From contig NZ_VUNS01000001.1 in NCBI RefSeq assembly GCF_009695545.1, positions 434,001 through 498,000 on the forward strand: a stretch of 64,000 nucleotides of DNA, in the 5' to 3' direction. Position 1 is the first letter of the stretch; every line of letters starts with the position of its first letter. The notes below the pieces were generated by a model. It had not been told where the DNA came from. It saw only the letters and a program-made list of their open reading frames with translations, and made no database searches. The position numbers and the translations under genes are program-made. Positions 45,886 to 54,667 of the stretch are shown here, piece by piece. This DNA comes from Victivallis lenta (GTDB lineage: Bacteria; Verrucomicrobiota; Lentisphaeria; Victivallales; Victivallaceae).

Positions 45886-46596
45886 ATGATCAGATATTCC
45901 ATTGTCGTTCCGACGCTGAATGAACGGGAGAACATCCTGCTCCTCATCGGCCGCATCGAAAAAAGCGGCCTTGAAAACTACGAAATCATCGTCGCCGACG
46001 AAAACTCTCCCGACGGCACGGCCGCGGCGGTCAACGCCTACGCGGCGGAAGGCCATCCGAATGTCCGCGCCATCCTGAACGACGGCGAACCGGGGCTGAG
46101 CCCGAGCATCGTCAAGGGGTTCCGGGCGGCGCAGGGGGAGTTTCTCTGCTGCATGGACGGCGATCTCCAGCACGACGTCGCCGACCTGGCCGGTCTGCTC
46201 GGCGAGCTTGAAACGCACGATTTCGCGATCGGCTCGCGCTACGTCCGGGGCGGCGGCTTCCGGGAAAAATGGAATCCGTTCCGCGTTCTGGTCAGCCGGA
46301 CCGCGGCGGCGATGGCGCATATCATCCTCGGCGTCCGGGTCAAGGACCCGATGTCGGGATTTTTCGCGCTGCGCCGCGAGGCATTCGAGCGGGCGGCGCC
46401 GCAACTCAGCCCGAAAGGCTTCAAAATCATGCTCGAGCTGCTTTACGTGCTGACCAACTCCCCCGAACCGTGCCGCGTGGTCGAGCACGGAATCACCTTC
46501 GGGCTGCGCGAGCACGGCAAAAGCAAGCTGTCGGCCAAAGTCATGCTCGACTATGTGGGCATGCTCTGCGCGCTCCGCCGCAGCAGGCACGCATAA
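45886..46596 (+). CDS. Family 2 glycosyltransferase, polyprenol-phosphate mannosyltransferase-like
   Basis: 236 residues. SIVVPTLNERENI, IVADENSPDGTA, and CMDGDLQHDV (DxD-type metal site) are those of Dpm1-type enzymes that load mannose or a similar sugar on a lipid carrier; IGSRYVRGGG and DPMSGFFALRR complete the pattern. No transmembrane tail follows, as in the short soluble class. Last gene of the operon; its last 46 bases overlap the end of the convergent rsmB gene. Confidence 0.9.
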   Translation: MIRYSIVVPTLNERENILLLIGRIEKSGLENYEIIVADENSPDGTAAAVNAYAAEGHPNVRAILNDGEPGLSPSIVKGFRAAQGEFLCCMDGDLQHDVADLAGLLGELETHDFAIGSRYVRGGGFREKWNPFRVLVSRTAAAMAHIILGVRVKDPMSGFFALRREAFERAAPQLSPKGFKIMLELLYVLTNSPEPCRVVEHGITFGLREHGKSKLSAKVMLDYVGMLCALRRSRHA

Positions 46597-47792
46597 GCGC
46601 CGTCGCTTTCGACGGACGGCAGCAGTTGTTCCGACGCCATCCGGGTAAAATCCGGATGCTCCGCCAGAAAACGTTCCGCCTGCTGCTCATTCTCCTCCGG
46701 CTCGATGCTGCAGGTGCTGTAGACCAGTTGCCCGCCCGGTGCGACCCGCGCCGCCGCGGCATCGAGAATCGAATGCTGCAAAACCGTGATCTTCCGCAGT
46801 TCCGCCGCGCCGAACCGCCACAAGGCGTCGGGACGGCGGCGGAAAACGCCGGTGTTCGAGCACGGCACATCGGCCAGCACCAGATCGAACTCCCCGGCCA
46901 GCTCCCGCGGCTCCGCCGTGATCACCGCGAAATCGAGTCCGCGCCGGCGGAAATTCTCCTTCGTCTGCTCCTGCCGCCGCGCCGAACGGTCAGCGGCGAC
47001 GAGCGATGTTCCCGCCTTCATCCGCTCGCTCAGCAGCAGCGATTTTCCGCCCGGCGCCGCACAGACGTCGAGAATACGGCGGACCGGCTCCATGCCGGGC
47101 AGAGACGCGGCGAGCGTTGTCGCCGGGTCCTGAATGTAAATCCGCCCTTCCCGCATCGCCTCGGAATCGAGCACCAGACCCGGCTTCGGGCTTTCGAAGA
47201 AGCGGAACGGCCCGCGGCACGGAACCGCCGTACCCTCCCACTCCGGCGGCGGCTCGAATCCCCGTTCCGCGCGGAACGTGAACGGCGCCGGAGACAGGAA
47301 AGCCCGGCACATCGCAGCAAGCTCTTCCGGCGAATAACGGCCGCGCCAGCGCTTCAGAACTGCGGGAGGCAGAACTTCCTCCGGCGCGTCATCAACCGGC
47401 GGCAGCTCGCGCACAGCGCGGCGCAGCACGGCATTCACGAACTTCGCTTCGTTCGCATTGCCGGCCGATTTGGCCAGCTCCACAGCGACATTGGCCGCCG
47501 ATTCGGGAACGATTCCGCTCTGAAAACGAATCTGGGTCAGCACGGCGGCGAGCAGCCGCCGGAGACGCGGACGCGGCGGACGGCAGGCAAGCGTATCGAT
47601 CCATTTGTCCACAAACCGCTTGCGGCGGAAATAAAAAAAGAGCAGACTGCCGGTCGTCCGCCGCAGCTCCGGATAGTCGAGCGCCGAATCGAGCGCATCG
47701 TCAAGGCTCCGTTCTCCCGCCCCGACCGATGCAAGCACCCGGCAGGCGTCGGCAAGCACATGCGTCGCCGTGTCGGAGTTCACCTTTCGCAT
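46551..47792 (-). CDS. rsmB: 16S rRNA m5C967 methyltransferase (RsmB/Sun family)
   Basis: 413 residues. The N-terminal NusB-like domain (LADACRVLASVGAGERSLDDAL...FVNAVLRRAV) joins a SAM-dependent methyltransferase domain with DVCAAPGGKSLLL, VLADVPCSNTGVF (first catalytic Cys motif) and YSTCSIEPEENEQ (second). It would methylate C967 in 16S rRNA. It overlaps hldD by 13 nt upstream and shares its last 46 bases with the convergent glycosyltransferase gene. It is the last gene of the envelope operon. Confidence 0.93.
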   Translation of the reverse strand: MRKVNSDTATHVLADACRVLASVGAGERSLDDALDSALDYPELRRTTGSLLFFYFRRKRFVDKWIDTLACRPPRPRLRRLLAAVLTQIRFQSGIVPESAANVAVELAKSAGNANEAKFVNAVLRRAVRELPPVDDAPEEVLPPAVLKRWRGRYSPEELAAMCRAFLSPAPFTFRAERGFEPPPEWEGTAVPCRGPFRFFESPKPGLVLDSEAMREGRIYIQDPATTLAASLPGMEPVRRILDVCAAPGGKSLLLSERMKAGTSLVAADRSARRQEQTKENFRRRGLDFAVITAEPRELAGEFDLVLADVPCSNTGVFRRRPDALWRFGAAELRKITVLQHSILDAAAARVAPGGQLVYSTCSIEPEENEQQAERFLAEHPDFTRMASEQLLPSVESDGAYACLLRRSAQSMPT

Positions 47793-48769
47793 TCGTCGCC
47801 CAGATACCGGCCGGGAACCAGATAGTTGCGGATATAATCGATCACCGAGTCGCGCAGGCTCGTCGCCTCGCGCCCGTAGCCGAGCGCCCTGAGTTTGTTC
47901 ATCTCGGCTTTCGTATAGTACTGGTAACGGTCGCGCAGATTCTCCGGCATATCGATATACTCGATGTCGACCGGCTTGCCGAGCGCTTCGAAGGCGGCGG
48001 CGGCAAGCGCGTTCCAGGTTTCGGCCCGGCCGCTGCCGATGTTGTAGATTCCGGCTCCCTGCGGATGCTCGAAGAGGAAGAGGACCATATCCACCGCATC
48101 CTTCACATAAAGGAAGTCGCGCATCTGCTCGCCGTCGGCATATTCGGGGCGGTAGGAACGGAACAGCTTCAGCTTTCCGCTCGCCGAAATCTGCTCGAAC
48201 GCACGCAGCACGACACTGCGCATATCCCCCTTGTGCCGCTCGTTCGGCCCGTAGACATTCGAGAATTTGCAGCCGGTGATCGACGCAAGCGCGCCGTGCC
48301 GCTTCGCCCAGAGGTCGAAAAGCTGCTTCGAGTAGCCGTACATGTTCATCGGCCGCAGCTCCTCGATCCGCGACTCGTCGTCAACGTAGCCGCGGCTGCC
48401 GTCGCCGTAGGTCGCACAGCTCGACGCATAGAGAAAACGGATGTTCCGGGCAAGGCAGTATTCGGCCAGCTCTTTCGTCGCATGGTAATTGTTGTCGATC
48501 AGGTATGACGCATCCCGCTCCATGGTCGAGGAACAGGCCCCCATATGAATCACGCCCTCGATGCGGGCGCCGTTGAAACCGCCGGCGGCAAGCCGGGAGC
48601 GGAACGCTTCCTTCTCCATATAGTCGGAGAAGGAGAGCGCCGAGAGATTCTTCCATTTGTCCGAATTCCCGAGGTGGTCCACCACCAGGATGTCTTCGAT
48701 GCCGCGCCGGTTCAGGCCCCAGACGACGGCGCTGCCGATCAGGCCGGCGCCTCCCGTTACGATATACAT
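47780..48769 (-). CDS. hldD: ADP-glyceromanno-heptose 6-epimerase
   Basis: 329 residues of the short-chain epimerase fold: IVTGGAGLIGSAVV, VVDHLGNSDKWKNL, HMGACSSTMERD, SSCATYGDG and the catalytic MYGYSKQLFD (Tyr-x-x-x-Lys). The segment GCKFSNVYGPNERHKGDM is specific to HldD. It makes ADP-L-glycero-D-manno-heptose, a core lipopolysaccharide sugar. ATG 48769 has GGAG nine bases ahead; a TTG at 48775 is possible. It overlaps the lptD stop, so heptose synthesis and lipopolysaccharide export are coupled. Confidence 0.93.
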   Translation of the reverse strand: MYIVTGGAGLIGSAVVWGLNRRGIEDILVVDHLGNSDKWKNLSALSFSDYMEKEAFRSRLAAGGFNGARIEGVIHMGACSSTMERDASYLIDNNYHATKELAEYCLARNIRFLYASSCATYGDGSRGYVDDESRIEELRPMNMYGYSKQLFDLWAKRHGALASITGCKFSNVYGPNERHKGDMRSVVLRAFEQISASGKLKLFRSYRPEYADGEQMRDFLYVKDAVDMVLFLFEHPQGAGIYNIGSGRAETWNALAAAAFEALGKPVDIEYIDMPENLRDRYQYYTKAEMNKLRALGYGREATSLRDSVIDYIRNYLVPGRYLGDECER

Positions 48770-48771
48770 GG

Positions 48772-51411
48772 TCAATTGCTCCAGAATTTACTGCCGCGCG
48801 ACGAGCCGGGCGCCCGCATCGCGTTGTCCGCCCGGGTCAGGATCGAATTCTGGCCGCTCTGCAGCGGCCCGGTCAACCCGGTCAGATAGATCGAAAAAAG
48901 AAAGCTCTGCTTATAGCGGTCGTCATCGGTATCCCGCTCCCACTGGAACCCCGCGGCAACCTCCCAGCAGTGGAAGTTGCGGACCACCTGCAGCGTGTGG
49001 ACATCGATATACCCCTCCTGGACATCGTAAGACATCGCGTACGACGCGAAGGTCCGGCGGTCCGGCGTGATCGGCAGCCGGACGCTGAACTGGAACTGCT
49101 CCGTGTGCTCACTGAAATATTTGTTGAAGAACGAACCGGCGTCAAGCTGAGTCAGCGTGGACCCCATCGAATAGGCGCTGCGCGACGCATAGGGGCGGTG
49201 GTAGATGTAGGAAAACGTGAAATCCCAATCGTCCGCCGGCGAATACTTCAGCGAAATATTCCAGCGGTTCAGCCACTTGAGGTTGATGCCGGGATGCCCG
49301 GCGTCGCGGCCGTCGCGGACCGTCTCCGGCACTTTGCCGTTGTTGCCCCCGGCGTCGATCGAAAACAGCGTGGAAACCGTGAAGCCCTTGAACGGCGTCG
49401 CGCTCAGAATCGTGCAGAAATCGCCGATCTGGCTGAAGCCTTCCTCCTTGCGCATATGCAGATCCCAGTAGTTCTCCATCGTGAAGTAGTCGCGGATCGA
49501 GCTGCCGTCCCGGGTCTGAAGACGGTTCTCCAGGCCGAAGCGGATGAAATGCTGCTCATCGATCCGGTCGATGTCGTCGAAGTAATAAAGATGGTCGCGC
49601 TTCACGTTCGGCTTCGGAATCAGCGTGTAATTGATATACGGCCGAATCACGTGCCGCAGACCATCCAGCGCCAGAAACGAACTGCGGACATCCTGCCAGG
49701 AGTTATAGATTTTCGTGGAAGCCTCCACGCCGATTTCCCCGGCGAACCGCAGCTTCGCCTTGCCCTTGTCGTCATAATTGTGCAGCAGCATCCCCCGCGT
49801 ATTCTGCGGGTCGGCGGCCTGGAACAGCGTATTGAGGTCCTCGACCGTCACCTTCTCCTTCGACGTGTTGGAATAGGCGGTCAGCTTGAGGCCGGCGCGC
49901 GGCACCAGCGTCAGCCAGTCGAAACGGAGCGGAAAATACAGGAAGTGCGTCGTATCGAGACGGAAGCTCGAATAATTCTTCAACTTCTCGTTCGGATACC
50001 GTTTGGTGTCCCAATCGAACTTGATCCAGTCCATCTTCATGTAATCCATCGAAAGATCGCCCTGGTAGTAGAAGTTCGTGTTGAGGATCTGCTGGCGGTG
50101 CGCATCAAGGCGAAAACCCGGCAGCCGCTGAACGGTCGTGTAAAAGCTGTTGACCTTCGGCCGGACATAAAGCGAGGCGCTGAAATGGTCGAACTGCTGT
50201 TCGAGCGACATATAGGTCGCCGGCTGCGGATTGCGGTTGTAGCGCCCCGAGAAAAAGTCCCGCGTGAAATAGGGGTCGCTGATGACCTCCAGCGCACCGC
50301 GGAAATCAAGGCGCGGAGTGATGTGCGTCACATTCGAAATCCGGAAGTCGTAACGTCCCTTCGGCACCCTGATGCGGTATTTGTCGTAGTCATCCGTCTT
50401 GTTCGGGTCGAAGTCCCAGATGCCGTAGCCGAAGATTTCGGTCCGCGAGTTGTCCGTCTCGAAGTCGGCCTTGGCGCCGTAGCCGTAGCCGCGCTTCGAA
50501 TAATAGTCGCCGAGCAGCTTGACCGACGCATACGGGTATTCGCTGAAGTCGAACCGCTTCGAAAGCATCACGTAATAGCCCCAGTCCGACGCTTCGCCCC
50601 ACTGGATGCTGAACAGCCCCAGCGATTCGTCCTTCGGCTTGTAGAAAACCGGCAGCCAGAGCACCGGCACTCCGTAAACCTTCCAGAATCCGTTGGTCAG
50701 GAAGACGGTGTGATCACCGACATCGGTGTCGATCGTCTCCATGCCGTAGAACTCGGTCGTATGCGGCGTAAACTGCGCCTCGGTACAGCCGATCGAATAG
50801 TGGCCGTTGTCGTCCTCCAGATAATTGCAGGAGCTGATCTCGGCGTTTTTAACGGTGATGATGCCGTCCGGCTTGCGTTCGCCCCGCTCGGCCCGGCAGA
50901 CGTAGGTCTTGAACCGGAACTGGGCGTCCTCAAACTGAAAGTATCCGCTGTCCAGATTGCCGACCAGCCGCTGCGCCTTGATGTTGTCGGTAAGCATCGA
51001 AATGCTGACCTGAACCGACAAATCTCCCCAGACGTCACCGGTGATGCCGAGAAGCGTCACACTGCAGTTCGGCGTATTCTGAATCCGGGCGAGCTTCGCC
51101 ATATCGACCACGCCGCCCGAATTTTCCCAGCGGTAGACCTGGACATTGCCGACCGCCTCGATATCCCTGCTTTCGATGTTGATCGTGGCCTGGTCGGCAT
51201 AAATCTCCAGATCGCCGGCCGGAATATAGACCCCTTTCGCCACGATGTTCTGCCCGACAAACTGCCAGCTGTCCGCATTGAACTCCTTGAAGGAGGCGAA
51301 ATTCAGCTTCGAAGCGCCGAGGCTCGCAGCCTGCAGCGGCGCCGCCAGCGCCGCCGCAAGCGCAAAGGCCGCAAGCAGAAATTTTCCTTTAGCCGAGAGC
51401 AATCGCGTCAT
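48772..51411 (-). CDS. lptD: LPS-assembly outer-membrane protein LptD
   Basis: 879 residues. After a signal peptide (residues 1-28) an OstA/LptA-like periplasmic domain (IYADQATINIESRDIEAVG) leads to the long beta barrel, with the family motif VYGVPVLWLPVFYKP and many aromatic-rich strands. LptD inserts lipopolysaccharide in the outer leaflet with LptE. Only a few cysteines are present, and the two-pair pattern of proteobacterial LptD is not apparent. Its presence beside hldD indicates a true LPS-bearing outer membrane. Start ATG overlaps the dehydrogenase stop by 4 nt. Confidence 0.9.
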   Translation of the reverse strand: MTRLLSAKGKFLLAAFALAAALAAPLQAASLGASKLNFASFKEFNADSWQFVGQNIVAKGVYIPAGDLEIYADQATINIESRDIEAVGNVQVYRWENSGGVVDMAKLARIQNTPNCSVTLLGITGDVWGDLSVQVSISMLTDNIKAQRLVGNLDSGYFQFEDAQFRFKTYVCRAERGERKPDGIITVKNAEISSCNYLEDDNGHYSIGCTEAQFTPHTTEFYGMETIDTDVGDHTVFLTNGFWKVYGVPVLWLPVFYKPKDESLGLFSIQWGEASDWGYYVMLSKRFDFSEYPYASVKLLGDYYSKRGYGYGAKADFETDNSRTEIFGYGIWDFDPNKTDDYDKYRIRVPKGRYDFRISNVTHITPRLDFRGALEVISDPYFTRDFFSGRYNRNPQPATYMSLEQQFDHFSASLYVRPKVNSFYTTVQRLPGFRLDAHRQQILNTNFYYQGDLSMDYMKMDWIKFDWDTKRYPNEKLKNYSSFRLDTTHFLYFPLRFDWLTLVPRAGLKLTAYSNTSKEKVTVEDLNTLFQAADPQNTRGMLLHNYDDKGKAKLRFAGEIGVEASTKIYNSWQDVRSSFLALDGLRHVIRPYINYTLIPKPNVKRDHLYYFDDIDRIDEQHFIRFGLENRLQTRDGSSIRDYFTMENYWDLHMRKEEGFSQIGDFCTILSATPFKGFTVSTLFSIDAGGNNGKVPETVRDGRDAGHPGINLKWLNRWNISLKYSPADDWDFTFSYIYHRPYASRSAYSMGSTLTQLDAGSFFNKYFSEHTEQFQFSVRLPITPDRRTFASYAMSYDVQEGYIDVHTLQVVRNFHCWEVAAGFQWERDTDDDRYKQSFLFSIYLTGLTGPLQSGQNSILTRADNAMRAPGSSRGSKFWSN

Positions 51412-53078
51412 CCTTCCTTCTCATAGAGGCGCTTGAGCTCCAATTCGGTCGCCATGGTGTAGCAGCCGCCGCAGTCGAGCGTGCCGGCCACGGCGGAACC
51501 GAGCTTCGCAATCTCGCTGACCGGCGTCAGCGGCATATCCGGCGCATTCGGAAAAATCACAGTCTTGCCCGGGAACTTCGCATTCATCACCGCCTCAAGC
51601 CCCTGCTTCAGCGCCTTCATGCCGCCGACAGCCGCAAGCGCGGTCACCGGATTCAGCTCCCCGGTCTCCGCCAGCACGAGCGTGTGGCGCAGGTGCTCGG
51701 TGCGGCTGCCGCTCGAACCGATATACCGGCAGCCGCGGTTCACCATGCCGTCGATCGAGAGCATTCCCTCGACTCCGGCCGGAATCCCGGCAAAGATGTT
51801 CATGAGGCCGTCTTCGCCGAGATAATTCGCGGCGTGGGCCAGCACCGGCACGACCGGCACGAGCATGATGATGTCGTCGAATCCCTCCGGAGCGAATTCG
51901 CGCAGCAGAGCGTCGAACTCCTCTTTCGAAAGCGACGACGGATTCACGGCCTTGAATTCGATGCCGCGTTCCGCGATCGTTTCGGCGAGCAGCCGTTCGA
52001 CGTTCGCGATGCGGGATGAATCCATATCGGTCACGAGAATGCGCGCCGGCCCCTCCGGATTCTCGACCGCCAGCTGCGTATGCATCTGGCCCATGGCGCC
52101 GGCTCCGCCGGGCAGCCAGCACGTGCCGCCCTTCTTCACTTTGCTGCGGACATTCCGGCCGTAGGCTGCCGACAGGACGGTCCCCGGCGCACCCTGATAG
52201 AAAAAGCCTTCATAATGAATCCGGCCGACGTCGAACATGCCGCTGCGGCCGGCGTAGTCGCCGATGAAACTCGTGACCGCGCCGCGGCTGCCGAGCTTGG
52301 CCGCCGGTTCCGCGAACTCGGCAGGAAGATTGCAGAGAAAAATGTCATCGAACTGGACGCCGGACGGGATTTCGTCCACCAGCGTCATTTTGACGCCGAG
52401 CTCGGCATTCAGCGCTTCAACCGCCTCCGGGGCCAGCCCGAAGCCGACCACGCTGGCCGGAGCCGCCTTCTTCAGCGCCTCGCCGGCGCCGTAAATCTGA
52501 TTGTCGCCGGCCGCGATGAAGACCCGGCCGTTCGGCAGCGGGGCGGTGCGGTTTTCGATCATATAGCTGGCCTGCACACAGGTCCACGGCTCAAGCAGCG
52601 CGGCGACGGCGGACGGCATATCGTCGGAGATCGGCAGCAGATAGCACCCTTCGTCCCCGTTCAGGATGCGCTGGTCGATCACGCTGTACTGCTCCATGCC
52701 GCCGTTGATCGCGTAACCGTAGGCGAATCCCCTGCCGTTCACATACACGTCGGCCTGAATGATGAAGCGCTGGCCGACATCGAACTTGTCGGCGACCTTG
52801 TCTCCGACCTTCACGACGGTCATGACCGCCTCGTGGCCCGGAATCACCGGGTCCTTCTTCAGATCCTTCGAAATCACGCGCGGATGCGCCTCACCGGCCC
52901 GGATCAGTTTGACATCGGAGAAGCAAAGGCCGATCGCATCGATCCGCACCAGAAGCTCATCGGGCCCGATCTCGGGCACCGGAATCGTGCAGGGACAGTC
53001 GTTCACGCCGAAATTTTCCATCCCCGCCCCGAACAGCGGCCACGCCAGCATCTTCTCCGGAATCGAAACGTTGCTCAT
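51408..53078 (-). CDS. Oversized zinc-type dehydrogenase with apparent double Rossmann region
   Basis: 556 residues against 330-400 for usual MDR enzymes. The N-terminal catalytic domain shows IGLCFSDVKLI and PVIPGHEAVMTVVKVGD (zinc Cys and His/Glu), without the four-Cys structural zinc loop. Then come two nucleotide-fold-like segments: a poor one (GRVFIAAGDNQIYGAGEALK) and a good one (LPGGAGAMGQMH with ILVTDMD). It is nearest to sorbose-1-phosphate reductase-like proteins. Lying between an acyltransferase and lptD, it may make a sugar or polyol for the envelope, but this is speculative. Confidence 0.8.
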   Translation of the reverse strand: MSNVSIPEKMLAWPLFGAGMENFGVNDCPCTIPVPEIGPDELLVRIDAIGLCFSDVKLIRAGEAHPRVISKDLKKDPVIPGHEAVMTVVKVGDKVADKFDVGQRFIIQADVYVNGRGFAYGYAINGGMEQYSVIDQRILNGDEGCYLLPISDDMPSAVAALLEPWTCVQASYMIENRTAPLPNGRVFIAAGDNQIYGAGEALKKAAPASVVGFGLAPEAVEALNAELGVKMTLVDEIPSGVQFDDIFLCNLPAEFAEPAAKLGSRGAVTSFIGDYAGRSGMFDVGRIHYEGFFYQGAPGTVLSAAYGRNVRSKVKKGGTCWLPGGAGAMGQMHTQLAVENPEGPARILVTDMDSSRIANVERLLAETIAERGIEFKAVNPSSLSKEEFDALLREFAPEGFDDIIMLVPVVPVLAHAANYLGEDGLMNIFAGIPAGVEGMLSIDGMVNRGCRYIGSSGSRTEHLRHTLVLAETGELNPVTALAAVGGMKALKQGLEAVMNAKFPGKTVIFPNAPDMPLTPVSEIAKLGSAVAGTLDCGGCYTMATELELKRLYEKEG

Positions 53079-53096
53079 CTTCTTCCCTTCTCTCCC

Positions 53097-53909
53097 TTAT
53101 TGCTCGGAATCCATCGCCTGCCAGGAGGCCAGACGCGACTGAATGAACCCGATAATCTCCTGCTGCAGGGCCTGGCCGTTCCCTTCGACGGCGCGCGCCG
53201 GCGCGAACTCGAAATAGACGCCGCGCTTCGGCCGCACCGGCCCCATATCCCGCAAATATTTCCCGTTGCCCAGAAAGTCCGTTTTCAGGGCGAACGGCAG
53301 CACCCGGACGCCGGCCGACTTCGCCAGCTTGATCCCGATGGAATTGAACTTCGCCGCGTCGAACGTCTCGCTGCGGGTCGACTGCGGGAAAATGATGATC
53401 GACCGGCCGGATTCCAGCACCTTTTTCCCGTCGCCGAGCACGGCGCGCAGGTCGTCGCGCGGGTTCTCCCGGCCGACCGGAATCGCCCCGAGCGACCGCA
53501 TGATATCCCGGAAAAACGGCACCGTCAGCAGCGACTGCTTGATGACGAACGTGAAATCGAGATACTCCCGCGCGACCGCATGGAAAAGCGCGGTTTCCAG
53601 CAGACTCATATGGTTGCCGATCAGGACCACCGGCTCGCCGGAGACATCGCGCAGATTTTCCAGACCGCGCAGGTGGATCCTGCCGCCGCACTTCTCGACC
53701 AGGCGGAAGTTTTTGTTGGAGTAATAAATCTGCCGCTCTTTGTCGAGCCGCCCGCGCCGGCCGCAGCGTCCGGTCCGTGCAAATATGCCGAAGTTGTTCA
53801 GATAAAAGTACCAGCGGCTGCCGAGCGACAGACGGTAAAGCATGGACTTCCGCATACTTTCCGGCGTATCATAAGCGTCGCCGGCGAAAAGATATTGACC
53901 GTGTTCCAT
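53097..53909 (-). CDS. PlsC-like 1-acylglycerol-phosphate acyltransferase, altered motifs
   Basis: 270 residues of the LPLAT fold. Motif I reads GNHMSLLETAL, i.e. H-x4-E where most PlsC have H-x4-D, and motif III reads FPQSTRS instead of FPEGTRS; VGRENPRDDL and VLPFALKTDFLG match motifs II and IV. It probably still acylates a lysophospholipid or another envelope lipid, but the changes mean its substrate may differ. There is no clear transmembrane helix. First gene of the envelope operon, 18 nt ahead of the dehydrogenase. Confidence 0.82.
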   Translation of the reverse strand: MEHGQYLFAGDAYDTPESMRKSMLYRLSLGSRWYFYLNNFGIFARTGRCGRRGRLDKERQIYYSNKNFRLVEKCGGRIHLRGLENLRDVSGEPVVLIGNHMSLLETALFHAVAREYLDFTFVIKQSLLTVPFFRDIMRSLGAIPVGRENPRDDLRAVLGDGKKVLESGRSIIIFPQSTRSETFDAAKFNSIGIKLAKSAGVRVLPFALKTDFLGNGKYLRDMGPVRPKRGVYFEFAPARAVEGNGQALQQEIIGFIQSRLASWQAMDSEQ

Positions 53910-53991
53910 TGACCTGCAATCGAAATATGATTAAATAAAAATCCCGAACGCGTTAATATATCATGCGTTCCCGCAAAATGCAATTACGGGA

Positions 53992-54597
53992 TCAAAGATC
54001 GAAATCGTCGTCCAGGACCGACATCTCGTCTTCCACGAAATTCAGCGCCATCTTGAACGCGGCCGCCCGGTGGCTGATCCGGTTCTTGAGTTCCTGCGGC
54101 ATTTCGCCGAAGGTCTGGTCGTAGCCGTCGGGCAGGAAAATCGGGTCGTACCCGAAGCCGTCCGCGCCGCGCGGCGCGTCGACGATGCTCCCCTTCACCT
54201 CTCCCTCGAAGGTCTCGATCACCTCGCCGTTGATCGCGATTGCGATCGCGCAGACGAAGCGGGCGCGGCGGTTCTCCTTATCCTTCAGCTCCTCGAGCAG
54301 CTTCGCAATCCGCTCTTTGTCGGTCGGCGCGTAGCGAGCCGAGAAGATGCCGGGGCGGCCTTCGAGCGCCTCGACCTCGAGCCCGGAGTCGTCGGCAAAC
54401 GCCGGCACGTCGCAGTACCTGCAGGCGGCCAGCGCCTTCTTCGCGGCATTTTCGCGAAACGTCGCGCCATCCTCCTCGACGCCGGGGAAATTCGGATAAT
54501 CGAGCAGGGACTTCAGTTCGACCTTCTGCCCTTCCAGGAGTTTCGCGTACTCCTCCACCTTATGCGCATTGCTCGTCGCGACAACAATATAAGCCAT
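53992..54597 (-). CDS. rdgB: Non-canonical purine NTP pyrophosphatase (RdgB/HAM1)
   Basis: 201 residues. VVATSNAHKVEEYAKLL, the active-site FADDSGLEVEALEGRPGIFSARYA, GFGYDPIFLPDG and NRISHRAAAF are the full set of family motifs. It hydrolyses ITP, dITP and XTP to monophosphates, keeping them out of DNA. The ATG at 54597 starts at the usual position; a longer reading adds 31 residues that overlap the promoter region shared with tilS. The C-terminal ~15 residues are acidic and extra to the family. Confidence 0.95.
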   Translation of the reverse strand: MAYIVVATSNAHKVEEYAKLLEGQKVELKSLLDYPNFPGVEEDGATFRENAAKKALAACRYCDVPAFADDSGLEVEALEGRPGIFSARYAPTDKERIAKLLEELKDKENRRARFVCAIAIAINGEVIETFEGEVKGSIVDAPRGADGFGYDPIFLPDGYDQTFGEMPQELKNRISHRAAAFKMALNFVEDEMSVLDDDFDL

Positions 54598-54616
54598 GAT
54601 AAATCTTGAAACTCCT

Positions 54617-54644
54617 TGCGTTCTCTTTCCTGTCATATATATTA
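54617..54644 (+). promoter_or_regulatory. Possible promoter of tilS
   Basis: TTGCGT (54617-54622), 16 bp, TATATT (54639-54644), 24 bp before the ATG. The same AT-rich patch must also serve the divergent rdgB gene. Confidence 0.45.
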
Positions 54645-54667
54645 TAACTGAAACGGACGCTTTACAA

